From: Roseithermus sacchariphilus
GTDB taxonomy: Bacteria > Bacteroidota > Rhodothermia > Rhodothermales > MEBIC09517
NCBI GenBank assembly: GCA_003285105.1
Contig: CP030158.1
Coordinates: 2,766,501-2,830,500, forward strand
Direction: 5' to 3'
Length of the DNA stretch: 64,000 nt
Every line of letters begins with the position of its first letter. The stretch's first letter is position 1. Shown here piece after piece: positions 18,772 through 25,884 of the stretch. The notes beneath the pieces are model-generated. The model had not been told where the DNA came from. It saw only the letters and a program-made list of their open reading frames with translations, and did no database searches. A program made the position numbers and the translations under genes.

Positions 18772-19848
18772 CTAATACGTCGTGATCAGGCCGACGGCCC
18801 GGCGTGCGCGTTCCATGTAGGGGGCGGCCTGCTCGCGGGCGCGGCGGCCGCCCTCGCGCAGGATGTCCCGCACGTCGTCCGGGTGCCGGGCCAGCTCCCG
18901 CCGGCGCTCTCGGGCCTCGGCGAAGAAGTCCGAGATCATCTCGTAGAGCTCCTTCTTGGCGTGTCCGTAGCCATAGCCGCCGGCCCGGTACTTCGCCGCG
19001 ATCTCCTCGCGCCGCTCCTCCGAGGCGAACAGCTTGATGAGCGCGAAGACGTTGCACCGCTCCGGGTCCTTCGGCGCCTCCAGCGGCGTCGAGTCCGTCA
19101 CGATGCTCATCACCTTCTTCTTCAGCGTCTTGCCCTCGTCGAAGATGCCGATCGTGTTGCCGTAGCTCTTCGACATCTTTCGGCCGTCGATGCCCGGCAC
19201 CACCGCCACGTCGTCCAGGATGTAGGGCTCCGGCATGGGGAAGATGGGGTCGTCGGGCGAGGCGTAGGTCTGGTTGAACCGCTGCGCCGTGTCCCGCGTG
19301 ATCTCGATGTGCTGCTTCTGATCCGCGCCGACCGGGACGAGCGTGCCGCCGTAGATCAGGATGTCCGCTGCCTGGAGGATGGGGTAGTTGAACAGCCCGG
19401 CATTGGGCGAGAGCCCCTGCGCGATCTTGTCCTTGTAGGAAACGCCCTTTTCGAGCTGGGCCACCGGCGTGAGCGTGTAGAAGATCCAGGCGAGCTCGGT
19501 CACTTCCGGCACGTCGCTCTGGACGAACAGCGTCGCCGCGTTCGGGTCGAAGCCGAGCGCCAGGTAGTCCAGCGCCACGTCCAGCGTGTAGCGCTCCAGC
19601 GCGTCGCGGTCGCGCACGGTCGTGAGCGCGTGGTAGTTGACGATGAAGTAGTAGGCTTCGTGCCGGGTGTGGAGCGCGATGTGCTGGCGGATCGCACCGA
19701 AGTAGTTGCCCAGGTGGAGCGTGCCCGAGGGCTGGATGCCGGAGACGACGATGGTCTTCTGCGGCGAGGCCGGGCCGGACGACGGGGCCGTGCCGGACGA
19801 CGGGTCTGCGCCGGGCCGGGGCGTCGGGGCTACATCTACGTCAGCCAT
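18772..19848 (-). CDS. trpS: Tryptophanyl-tRNA synthetase
   Basis: TrpS charges tRNA-Trp. It is a class I synthetase of 358 residues with the HIGH-type motif LHLGN near residue 43 (in SGIQPSGTLHLGNYFGA) and KMSKS near residue 225 (GRKMSKSYGN). The first ~30 residues are a Pro/Ser/Ala-rich low-complexity tail rather than part of the catalytic fold. The gene sits inside the trp cluster between an unknown gene and trpG. Finding trpS next to the biosynthetic genes means that the Trp-charging enzyme could share their Trp-responsive control, but a terminator after trpE intervenes. Confidence 0.95.
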   Translation of the reverse strand: MADVDVAPTPRPGADPSSGTAPSSGPASPQKTIVVSGIQPSGTLHLGNYFGAIRQHIALHTRHEAYYFIVNYHALTTVRDRDALERYTLDVALDYLALGFDPNAATLFVQSDVPEVTELAWIFYTLTPVAQLEKGVSYKDKIAQGLSPNAGLFNYPILQAADILIYGGTLVPVGADQKQHIEITRDTAQRFNQTYASPDDPIFPMPEPYILDDVAVVPGIDGRKMSKSYGNTIGIFDEGKTLKKKVMSIVTDSTPLEAPKDPERCNVFALIKLFASEERREEIAAKYRAGGYGYGHAKKELYEMISDFFAEARERRRELARHPDDVRDILREGGRRAREQAAPYMERARRAVGLITTY

Positions 19849-19906
19849 GGGGAAGGCGGGTCGGAGTGATGGGGACGGCGAGGGTCAGACGGAGGCCGGG
19901 CGGCGG

Positions 19907-20410
19907 TCAGACGGAAGCCGGGCGGCGGCGCTTCCGGGTGATCTCGCGGAGGTAGGCCAGGCGCGCCTCGCTGTTGGCACGCACGTTGGCGAGCACGGCC
20001 TGCGTGCGGATCTGATGCTCGCGCGGCTCCAGGTCGAACTCGGCCGATACCTTTTCCAGGAAGGCCTGCTCCAGGTCGAGCAGGCGGAACAGCATCTCGT
20101 CCTCGTCCTCGCCGGCGCGAAAGGCTTCCGGGTCCAGGTCCGTCCCGCTGTAGGCGACGCCGCCCGCGCTGAAGATGGTTTCGTTGATCTTGCCGACGTC
20201 CACGCGGGCGCGCTTGAGGTGGCGTTCCAGCTCGGCCGCGATCTCCGGCGCGCCGATACGTTGCACGGCGTCGTCGTAATACAGGGTCAGCTCGATCAGC
20301 GCCTTGCTGATCGGGTTGAGGCGCTCGACGGTCTCCTCACGCGAGAGCGACCGCCCGATGCCGCCTTTCTGGAAGACGAGCTTCTTGAGGGGACGAAACG
20401 GGTTTGCCAT
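19907..20410 (-). CDS. Unknown helical protein encoded in the trp cluster
   Basis: The gene encodes 167 residues that I cannot place in a family. The sequence looks almost entirely alpha-helical and highly charged. A basic start (MANPFRPLKKLVFQKGG) precedes a helix with SKALIELTLYYDDAVQRIG, an amphipathic helix with ELERHLKRARVD, an acidic turn (GEDEDEM), a long helix with LLDLEQAFLEKVSAEFDLE, and a basic tail ending REITRKRRRPASV. There is no signal peptide, membrane span or metal motif, although the helix pattern loosely recalls ferritin-like folds. It lies 58 bases before trpS and just after the trpE terminator. The codon usage matches its neighbours and the stop and start spacing is tight, so it is very likely a real gene. 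Confidence 0.7.
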   Translation of the reverse strand: MANPFRPLKKLVFQKGGIGRSLSREETVERLNPISKALIELTLYYDDAVQRIGAPEIAAELERHLKRARVDVGKINETIFSAGGVAYSGTDLDPEAFRAGEDEDEMLFRLLDLEQAFLEKVSAEFDLEPREHQIRTQAVLANVRANSEARLAYLREITRKRRRPASV

Positions 20411-20430
20411 GGCTAGAGCGGTTGTCGAGG

Positions 20431-20464
20431 AAAAACGGGCCGGTCTAACGTCGCAGACCGGCCC
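20431..20464 (-). terminator. Intrinsic terminator between trpE and the rest of the trp cluster
   Basis: Read on the minus strand, GGGCCGGTCT (20464-20455) pairs perfectly over 10 bp with AGACCGGCCC (20446-20437), and TTTTT (20435-20431) follows. It begins 16 bases after the trpE stop and ends 20 bases before the next start codon, leaving little room for a separate promoter downstream. Confidence 0.88.
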
Positions 20465-20479
20465 AAGGTTTGGGGAGGA

Positions 20480-21982
20480 TCACAGCAAACCCTGCGAGGC
20501 CACCAGCATGGCCTGACGCAGGGCCTGCGCCTTGTTCACGGTTTCCTGGTACTCGTTGGCCGGGATGCTGTCCGCCACGATGCCGGCCCCGGCCTGGACG
20601 TAGATCCGACGTCCGTGCACCACCATGGTGCGGATGGCAATGCAGGTGTCGAGGTTGCCCGAGAAGTCGACGTAGCCGACGGCGCCGGCATACACGCCGC
20701 GCCGGGTCGGCTCCAGTTCGTCGATGATCTCCATGGCCCGCACCTTCGGCGCGCCGCTGACCGTGCCGGCGGGGAAGCAGGCCGCCAGCACGTCCATCGC
20801 TCCGCGCCGCGTCTCCAGCCGGCCCGACACGGACGAGACGATGTGCATCACGTGCGAGTACCGCTCGATGTAGGCGTACCGGTCCACCTGGACCGAGGCG
20901 AACTGGCAGACGCGCCCCAGGTCGTTGCGGCCGAGGTCGACCAGCATCAGGTGCTCGGCGCGTTCCTTCGGGTCGGCCAGCAGGTCTGCCTCGAGCTGCC
21001 GGTCCTCCTCGGGGGTGACGCCGCGCCGCCGCGTTCCGGCGATGGGCAGCACCTCGGCCCGGCCGTCCTCGACGCGCACCAGCACCTCGGGCGAGGAGCC
21101 GACCAGGGCGAAGTCGTCGAAGTCCAGGTAAAAGAGGTAGGGCGAGGGGTTCACCTGGCGCAGCGCCCGGTACAGGTTGAAGCGGTCGCCCTCGAAAGAC
21201 ATCGAGAAGCGCTGCGAGAGGACGACCTGGAAGATGTCGCCTTCGTAGATGTAGTGCCGGGCGCGCTCGACGGCGGCCTCGAAGGCGTCGCGGTCGACGT
21301 TGGAGGCCATCGTCTCGGCCGAGAGGGTGACCGGCGCGGGGTTGGGGAAGCGGTGGGTGCTCAGCACGTGGGCCAGCGCTTCGAGGCGGCTCCGGGCCTC
21401 GGCGTAGGCCGCCTCCAGGTCCGTCTCCGGGTCGATGAAGGCGCTGGCCATGAGCACCATCTGGTGCTTGACGTGGTCGAAGGCGGCCACGGTATCGTAG
21501 AAGCACCAGACGGCGTCCGGCAGCCCGAGGTCGTCTGGCGGGGCGTCCGGCAGGTGCTCGACGAGGCGGACGGCGTCGTAGCCCAGGTAGCCGACGGCGC
21601 CGCCCGTGAACCGGGGCAGCCCGGGGATGTCGGCCTCGGTGTAGCGGTCGAGCAGGTGCTGCATCACCGCAAAGACGTCCCCCTCCGGGATCGGTCCATC
21701 CAGCGGGTGGGCGCCGGTGTCTTCGATCTCGACCCGGCGGCCGCGGGCCCGTACGATGCGATACGGCCGGGTTCCCAGGAAGGAGTAGCGCGCCAGCTTC
21801 TCGCCCCCCTCCACGCTTTCGAGCAGGAAGCCGTAGGTGCCCGGCTCTCGTAGCGTCAGAAAGGCCGAGACCGGCGTCAGCAGGTCCGCGCTGAGCCGCT
21901 GGTAGACCGGCAGGACGAAGCGCGTGTGCCCGCGCCGGCGCTCCTGCTCGACGTGCCGGCAGAAAGCCTCGAAGGTCATCAT
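20480..21982 (-). CDS. trpE: Anthranilate synthase component I
   Basis: TrpE forms anthranilate from chorismate with ammonia from TrpG and is normally feedback-inhibited by Trp. It has 500 residues from the ATG at 21982 (or 21979, since two Met codons are adjacent). The upstream open frame reads through the leader region and is not coding. The N-terminal domain includes LLESVEGGEKLARYSFLG, where the LLES motif is the Trp-binding site. The C-terminal chorismate domain has VVLSQRFSM, PSPYLFYLDF, PIAGTRRRG, LVDLGRNDLGRV, PAGTVSGAPKVRAMEII and YAGAVGYVDFSGNLDTCIAIRTM. It is preceded by a complete Trp attenuator and followed by a strong terminator. Confidence 0.97.
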   Translation of the reverse strand: MMTFEAFCRHVEQERRRGHTRFVLPVYQRLSADLLTPVSAFLTLREPGTYGFLLESVEGGEKLARYSFLGTRPYRIVRARGRRVEIEDTGAHPLDGPIPEGDVFAVMQHLLDRYTEADIPGLPRFTGGAVGYLGYDAVRLVEHLPDAPPDDLGLPDAVWCFYDTVAAFDHVKHQMVLMASAFIDPETDLEAAYAEARSRLEALAHVLSTHRFPNPAPVTLSAETMASNVDRDAFEAAVERARHYIYEGDIFQVVLSQRFSMSFEGDRFNLYRALRQVNPSPYLFYLDFDDFALVGSSPEVLVRVEDGRAEVLPIAGTRRRGVTPEEDRQLEADLLADPKERAEHLMLVDLGRNDLGRVCQFASVQVDRYAYIERYSHVMHIVSSVSGRLETRRGAMDVLAACFPAGTVSGAPKVRAMEIIDELEPTRRGVYAGAVGYVDFSGNLDTCIAIRTMVVHGRRIYVQAGAGIVADSIPANEYQETVNKAQALRQAMLVASQGLL

Positions 21983-21991
21983 AGGGGGAAG

Positions 21992-22032
21992 GATAAATAA
22001 AAAAGCCCGCTGGCTCAGGGGGAGCAGCGGGC
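21992..22032 (-). terminator. Attenuator terminator in the trpE leader
   Basis: On the minus strand GCCCGCTG (22032-22025) pairs perfectly with CAGCGGGC (22012-22005) and is followed by TTTTTTATTTAT (22004-21993), ten bases before trpE. It forms the 3:4 hairpin of the attenuator. Its 5' arm region CTGCTCC (22027-22021) can instead pair with GGAGCAG (22089-22083) inside the leader peptide ORF, which would abolish termination. Confidence 0.9.
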
Positions 22033-22071
22033 CGATCTCGAGACAACGGTGTTCTCTGCGAACACGGGGCA

Positions 22072-22149
22072 CTAACGGCGCACTGCTCCGGGGGAGGACC
22101 ACCACCAGAAGCCGAAAAAATGGGCCGTATGGAGCACCGCGTTGCGCAT
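22072..22149 (-). CDS. trpL: trp operon leader peptide with three consecutive Trp codons
   Basis: A 25-codon ORF on the minus strand runs from ATG at 22149 to TAG at 22072. Residues 11-17 are FFGFWWW, and the three TGG codons occupy 22107-22099. Region 1 (TGCTCC, 22136-22131, codons 5-7) is complementary to region 2 (GGAGCA, 22089-22084), nine bases after the last Trp codon. Region 2 is also complementary to region 3 (22027-22021), the 5' arm of the terminator. A ribosome stalled on the Trp codons would leave 2 free to pair with 3, allowing read-through into trpE. A ribosome at the stop codon would cover 2, allowing termination. All elements of classical ribosome-mediated attenuation are visible. 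Confidence 0.92.
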   Translation of the reverse strand: MRNAVLHTAHFFGFWWWSSPGAVRR

Positions 22150-22154
22150 GGCCG

Positions 22155-22187
22155 GGAAGATAAGGCCGGGGTGCCGCGTGATGCAAA
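22155..22187 (-). promoter_or_regulatory. Candidate promoter of the trp leader
   Basis: On the minus strand TTTG (22187-22184) is followed after 21 bases by TATCTTCC (22162-22155), a fair match to the Bacteroidota TTTG/TAnnTTTG promoter. The -7 box ends only five bases before the trpL ATG, so the transcript would start at or next to the start codon. There is little other space, because the upstream gene's stop codon is at 22215. Confidence 0.5.
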
Positions 22188-22214
22188 TGCCGGGGCCGGG
22201 CGGTTTCGTGAAGA

Positions 22215-23315
22215 TCAGGTGGACGTGCCGGGGGGGCGGTGCTCTGCGCCCTCGTCGGCCGGGCCGGCGGCGTCGGGGGGGGTGTCGCCCGGGCCGGGGG
22301 CCGGGGCCAGCGGCGGCGTCGGGCGCGTTTTCTTGTTTCTGGGCTTGCGTGGGCGGGTGCGAATCGGGCGGACCATGTCGAGGTCCGGGTCCGGCTGCGG
22401 CGGCTCTTCCGCGGGCGGGGGCGCGCCGGGGATCGGGCCGAACTGCGGGGGCTCCATCGGGCTGACGCCCACCATCGGGTAGGCCAGTTCGATGCCGCCG
22501 TGCTCCTTGAAGCCGCGCAGAATGCTCATCGTCAGCGCGTGCTCGGTGCCCCGTCGCTTGCGCACGTCACAGAGATACCGCAGCGTCAGGCGAATGCCGT
22601 TCTCCACGATGCGCACGTAGACGAAGGGCGAGAGGATGCTGTAGTGCACCAGAAACTCGCGCGAGAGGTCGCGGATCTCGCGGGCGGCCTGCTGCTCGAC
22701 GATCTGGGCCGCCTGCCGGGCCGGGGCCAGCATGATCTCCTGCGCTGCCTCCCAGTCGCTGCGGAAGGTGACGGTGAGGGCGATCTCGTTCCAGATGAAG
22801 TTGAAGCCGTGGTTGTAGTTCAGCACCGCGTACTGGTAGACCCATCCGTTGGGGATGTGCAGCAGACGGCCGCTGCTCTGATCGGCGTCGACCCACCCGC
22901 CGACTTCCATCAGGATCGTGTGTTGCAGGCGGATGTCGACGACGTCGCCCCGCACGCCGTTGACCTCGATGCGATCTCCGCGCCGGTAGGTGCCGCGAAA
23001 GACGAGGTGCGTCCAGCCGATCAGCCCGAGCAGCACCTCGCGCAGGGCGATGGCGAGGCCGGCGCCCATGATCGTCAGGATCTGCAGCAGATCGCCGCCC
23101 CGGGGGGACCACAGCGCGAGGATGAGGACGAGGGCGACGAGGGCCGTGGTGCGGCTGAGCAGGCGCGAGGCGCGGTACTGCCGCGCCGGGTCGTCGGTGT
23201 AGCGGGGGACCAGGCGGCGCCCGATGCGCACGATGAGGACGGCCACCAGCAGCACCACCAGCGTCAGCAGGATGCGCTGAACGGTCGGGTCGCCCCAGGC
23301 GAACTCGAACGGCAT
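22215..23315 (-). CDS. MscS family mechanosensitive ion channel
   Basis: This inner-membrane channel opens under membrane tension to release solutes. The 366-residue protein has an N-terminal hydrophobic region with spans at about 11-31 and 52-68 and a third pore-lining helix near residues 75-100 (GAGLAIALREVLLGLIGW). The cytoplasmic MscS beta domain follows, with YRRGDRIEVNGVRGDVVDI near residues 112-130 and IPNGWVYQYAVLNY. It ends in a ~75-residue proline-rich, charged tail (about 290-366) that is not part of the fold. The ATG at 23315 was chosen because upstream codons lack hydrophobicity. Its 3' end lies just before the trp promoter. Confidence 0.88.
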   Translation of the reverse strand: MPFEFAWGDPTVQRILLTLVVLLVAVLIVRIGRRLVPRYTDDPARQYRASRLLSRTTALVALVLILALWSPRGGDLLQILTIMGAGLAIALREVLLGLIGWTHLVFRGTYRRGDRIEVNGVRGDVVDIRLQHTILMEVGGWVDADQSSGRLLHIPNGWVYQYAVLNYNHGFNFIWNEIALTVTFRSDWEAAQEIMLAPARQAAQIVEQQAAREIRDLSREFLVHYSILSPFVYVRIVENGIRLTLRYLCDVRKRRGTEHALTMSILRGFKEHGGIELAYPMVGVSPMEPPQFGPIPGAPPPAEEPPQPDPDLDMVRPIRTRPRKPRNKKTRPTPPLAPAPGPGDTPPDAAGPADEGAEHRPPGTST

Positions 23316-23466
23316 GGCAGGCAGGATGGGAGGGTGGGCGGGGCGAAGGTGCTCCAGCGTAGGCGATGCAGCCCAGCGATACAACCCGCCCCGTCAGAAA
23401 ACTTCGGGAAACGTTCTGCCGCGAGCGGCCGGCATCCGGCCCGGAGCGACGCCGGGCGCCGGGCGG

Positions 23467-24132
23467 CTACGTGGGCTTCTCCGCGTGGATCACCTCGGAC
23501 GGAAAGCTCCACTGGCTGACGAACGCCCGCCGGACGGGGGCGAAGCCGGCCTGTTCGCAGTAGGGCGCCACGGCCACCCCGCGGCACCCGCCCAGCAGCG
23601 GCGGGTAGAGCCGGTAGAGCCCTTCCCAGAGGTGATGGATCCACCGCGTCCCGATTGTCATGTTCATCATCACGAGCCGGCCGCCGGGCTTCAGGACCCG
23701 GTGGAACTCGCGCAGCACCGGCACGAAATCCGCCACCGGCAGGAGGTCGAACATGTACGAATTCACGAGGAGGTCGGCGTAGGCGTCCGGGTAGGGGAGG
23801 GCACGGGCGTTGCCGAGGCGGAGCCGGTAGTTCGTGCGCCCGGTACGGGCGACCCGGCGCTCGGCCCGGCGGAGCATCGCCGGCGTCAGGTCGATGCCCT
23901 CGGTCCAGCCGTGCGGGTTGGCCAGCAGCAGGTGCCGGAACGAGAGTCCCGTCCCCACGGCCACTTCCACCACCGTCTCGCCGTCCCGCACGGCCGCCCA
24001 GCCCAGCCCGAGCCGGCGCGCCCTCGCCTCGACGAGCCGGGCCAGGCCGTCGTGAACGGGAGCGATCCAGGTGTAGGTGGGCACGATCCGCGAGGGCGCC
24101 AGCCGGGCGGGGCGGATGGACTCTGTCGGCAT
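23467..24132 (-). CDS. Class I SAM-dependent methyltransferase (UbiE-like)
   Basis: The 221-residue protein has SAM-binding motif I at VVEVAVGTGLSFRHLL (about residues 51-66), an acidic motif II at EGIDLTPAML, and motif post-I NARALPYPDAYADLLVNSYMFDLL. FHRVLKPGGRLVMMNMTIG is the usual motif III. This pattern fits the UbiE/MenG-like group of small-molecule methyltransferases. The start at 24132 (MPTESIRPARL) is the first Met before the fold; the longer open frame upstream overlaps the divergent VKOR gene. The substrate cannot be assigned from sequence and no quinone genes are adjacent. Confidence 0.8.
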   Translation of the reverse strand: MPTESIRPARLAPSRIVPTYTWIAPVHDGLARLVEARARRLGLGWAAVRDGETVVEVAVGTGLSFRHLLLANPHGWTEGIDLTPAMLRRAERRVARTGRTNYRLRLGNARALPYPDAYADLLVNSYMFDLLPVADFVPVLREFHRVLKPGGRLVMMNMTIGTRWIHHLWEGLYRLYPPLLGGCRGVAVAPYCEQAGFAPVRRAFVSQWSFPSEVIHAEKPT

Positions 24133-24208
24133 GGGGCGAAGCAAGGCGGAACGGCGAGGCGGCGGCGAGGCGGCGGCGTGGCGAGAGGGAGGCGTGCGGC
24201 GTCGGCGC

Positions 24209-24239
24209 TTTCGTTCGAGGCGGACAGCGATTATTTTCC
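24209..24239 (+). promoter_or_regulatory. Candidate promoter for the VKOR-DsbA pair
   Basis: TTTC at 24209-24212 and TATTTTCC at 24232-24239 are separated by 19 bases, resembling the Bacteroidota -33/-7 promoter. This would give a leader of about 85 bases before the VKOR ATG at 24334. Confidence 0.4.
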
Positions 24240-24333
24240 GGCACGGCCCGGCAACCGGGGCCGGCCCATCGTCGGTCCGGGATCGCCTCCGATCCGCTTT
24301 GTTCCGTCCTCGCCACCCGATCTCCAGGAATCC

Positions 24334-24882
24334 ATGGCACAGCAAGGTAAGCAGTCTCCGGCCCGTCTGTCCGGGTATCACCCCACGCTCGACCGGGCGA
24401 TCTTCGTGCTGGCGATGCTGGGGGTGCTCGTGGCCGTGCATCTGTGGATCCAGCAGGGGCGCGGCTTCGCGGAGGGCTGTACCGGGTTCGGGGATGCCGG
24501 GGCCTCGGTGTTCGATTGCGGCGCCGTGGTCAGCAGCGCCGCCGGGACGTTTCTGGGCGTGTCCAACACGCTCTGGGGGCTGGTGTTCTACCTGGGCGTG
24601 GGGCTCCTGACGGCCCTGGCCGCCGTGGGACCGGCCGGCTGGCTCCGCCCGAGCAAGATGCTCCGCCTCGGGCTCGTCGGCTTCGGCTTCCTGTACTCCG
24701 CCTATCTGACCCTCTACCAGTTCACCCAGCTGGACGCCCGGTGCCTGCTCTGCCTGCTCTCGGCCGGCATCGTGACCGTCATCGCCGTCCTCGTCGTGCT
24801 GGACGCCCGCCGGGTGGAGGCACCGGCGTCGGCGGCGAAGCACCCTCCGAAGCACCGGCCCGGGAAAAAGGCCATCGCCTGA
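24334..24882 (+). CDS. Vitamin K epoxide reductase (VKOR) family protein, DsbB-like
   Basis: This quinone-linked membrane enzyme reoxidises a periplasmic DsbA-type thiol oxidase in place of DsbB. The 182-residue protein has four predicted helices (about 22-40, 78-98, 108-130 and 138-162). The catalytic CLLC motif lies at residues 137-140 and the loop cysteine pair at Cys49 and Cys62 (in GCTGFGDAGASVFDCG). The conserved Ser/Asn-Trp segment SNTLWG is near residue 77. The ATG at 24334 follows AGGAA. A DsbA-like protein is encoded 117 bases downstream, the expected partner. Unlike cyanobacterial VKORs, it is not fused to a thioredoxin domain. Confidence 0.9.
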   Translation: MAQQGKQSPARLSGYHPTLDRAIFVLAMLGVLVAVHLWIQQGRGFAEGCTGFGDAGASVFDCGAVVSSAAGTFLGVSNTLWGLVFYLGVGLLTALAAVGPAGWLRPSKMLRLGLVGFGFLYSAYLTLYQFTQLDARCLLCLLSAGIVTVIAVLVVLDARRVEAPASAAKHPPKHRPGKKAIA

Positions 24883-24999
24883 GCGGAGGACGCCCGGCAT
24901 CGGCGGTTGGGATCAGGACGGGCGGGTGCTCGTTAATCCCGGAGCCGGCTGCGGCAGGCCCCGTACCCTATCCCATGGATCGACAGCGGTAGCGTACCC

Positions 25000-25710
25000 A
25001 TGCGACATCCTTCCCGCGAATGGAAGTTCATCCTTCCGGTCATCGTCCTCACGATCGTGCTGGCCGGAGCGGACCTCTGGTATTTCAACAGCCAGGCCGG
25101 CCCGGCCGGTGCTCCGGCCGCCGTCAGCGCCGCCGGCGATTGCTTCTTCGACCCCGAGAAGAAGCCGTTCCCGAACCACCAGGCGCTGGTGACGGTCAGC
25201 GATCCGTACGCCGGCACCTACGACGCGCCGGTGACGGTGATCGAGTTCTTCGACCCGAACTGCCCGCATTGCAAGAACCTGTATCCCACGATGAAGCAGG
25301 TCGTGGCGCAGTACGGGGATCGCGCGCGCTTCGTCTTCAAGCCCATCGCGCTGCCCGGCTGGGATCACTCCGTGCCGCAGGTCCTGGCCATGTATGCGGC
25401 GGCGAAGGAGGGCAAGTTCATGCTGATGATGGAGGAGCAGATGGAGCGCCAGCAGCCCCGGACGGGCCTCTCGCTGGAGGAACTGAAGGAGATTGCTGCG
25501 GAGATCGGCATGGACCCCGAGGCCATGGCCGAGCAGGTACAGCGTGGCGAGGGCCGGGAGTACCTGCTGAGTCAGCGGCAGATGGCCGGGCAGATCGGGG
25601 TCACCGGCGTGCCGGCCGTCCTCATCAACGGCAAGTTCGTCGATGGGCGCTCCCGCACGGTCGAATGCCTGGGGGCGCTGATCGAGCAGGAAGCCGCCCG
25701 GGCGCCCTGA
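25000..25710 (+). CDS. DsbA family thiol oxidoreductase, membrane-anchored
   Basis: This periplasmic thioredoxin-fold protein introduces disulfides and is probably reoxidised by the VKOR-like protein encoded just upstream. An N-terminal anchor spans about residues 9-28, followed by a short linker. The active site CPHC is at residues 88-91 in EFFDPNCPHCKNLYP, and the cis-proline loop GVTGVPAVLING is near residue 205. A helical insertion with the acidic LSLEELKEIAAEIGMDPEAM is typical of the DsbA/BdbD group. The 236-residue size fits Gram-positive BdbD-type proteins. The pair forms a complete oxidative folding module. Confidence 0.88.
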   Translation: MRHPSREWKFILPVIVLTIVLAGADLWYFNSQAGPAGAPAAVSAAGDCFFDPEKKPFPNHQALVTVSDPYAGTYDAPVTVIEFFDPNCPHCKNLYPTMKQVVAQYGDRARFVFKPIALPGWDHSVPQVLAMYAAAKEGKFMLMMEEQMERQQPRTGLSLEELKEIAAEIGMDPEAMAEQVQRGEGREYLLSQRQMAGQIGVTGVPAVLINGKFVDGRSRTVECLGALIEQEAARAP

Positions 25711-25726
25711 CGCCGGGCGTCTCGCC

Positions 25727-25756
25727 TCCGGGGGCCTCGCTTCCGGGGGCCTCGCT
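25727..25756. repeat. 15-bp tandem direct repeat, two copies
   Basis: TCCGGGGGCCTCGCT is present twice without interruption (25727-25741 and 25742-25756), between the dsbA-like gene and its terminator. No function is apparent. Confidence 0.8.
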
Positions 25757-25780
25757 ACGCGTGAACTTTGCGCTTTATTG

Positions 25781-25813
25781 ACCCGGCTGCCCTGACAGGG
25801 AGCCGGGTCTTTT
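25781..25813 (+). terminator. Intrinsic terminator after the DsbA-like gene
   Basis: ACCCGGCT (25781-25788) pairs with AGCCGGGT (25801-25808). An inner CCCT/AGGG stem closes a three-base loop, and CTTTT follows. Confidence 0.8.
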
Positions 25814-25884
25814 CGTATGTTCGTTCTCCGAAAAGTCGTCTTACCTCCTCGGAATCTCCTCGCAACCGGACCCCTCGATTTCCG

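Noticed and set aside
21983-22186. An N-terminal extension of trpE reading through the leader region
   Set aside because: The extension would cross the attenuator hairpin and leader ORF. Its residues have no similarity to TrpE, and the conserved protein starts at the double Met at 21982/21979.
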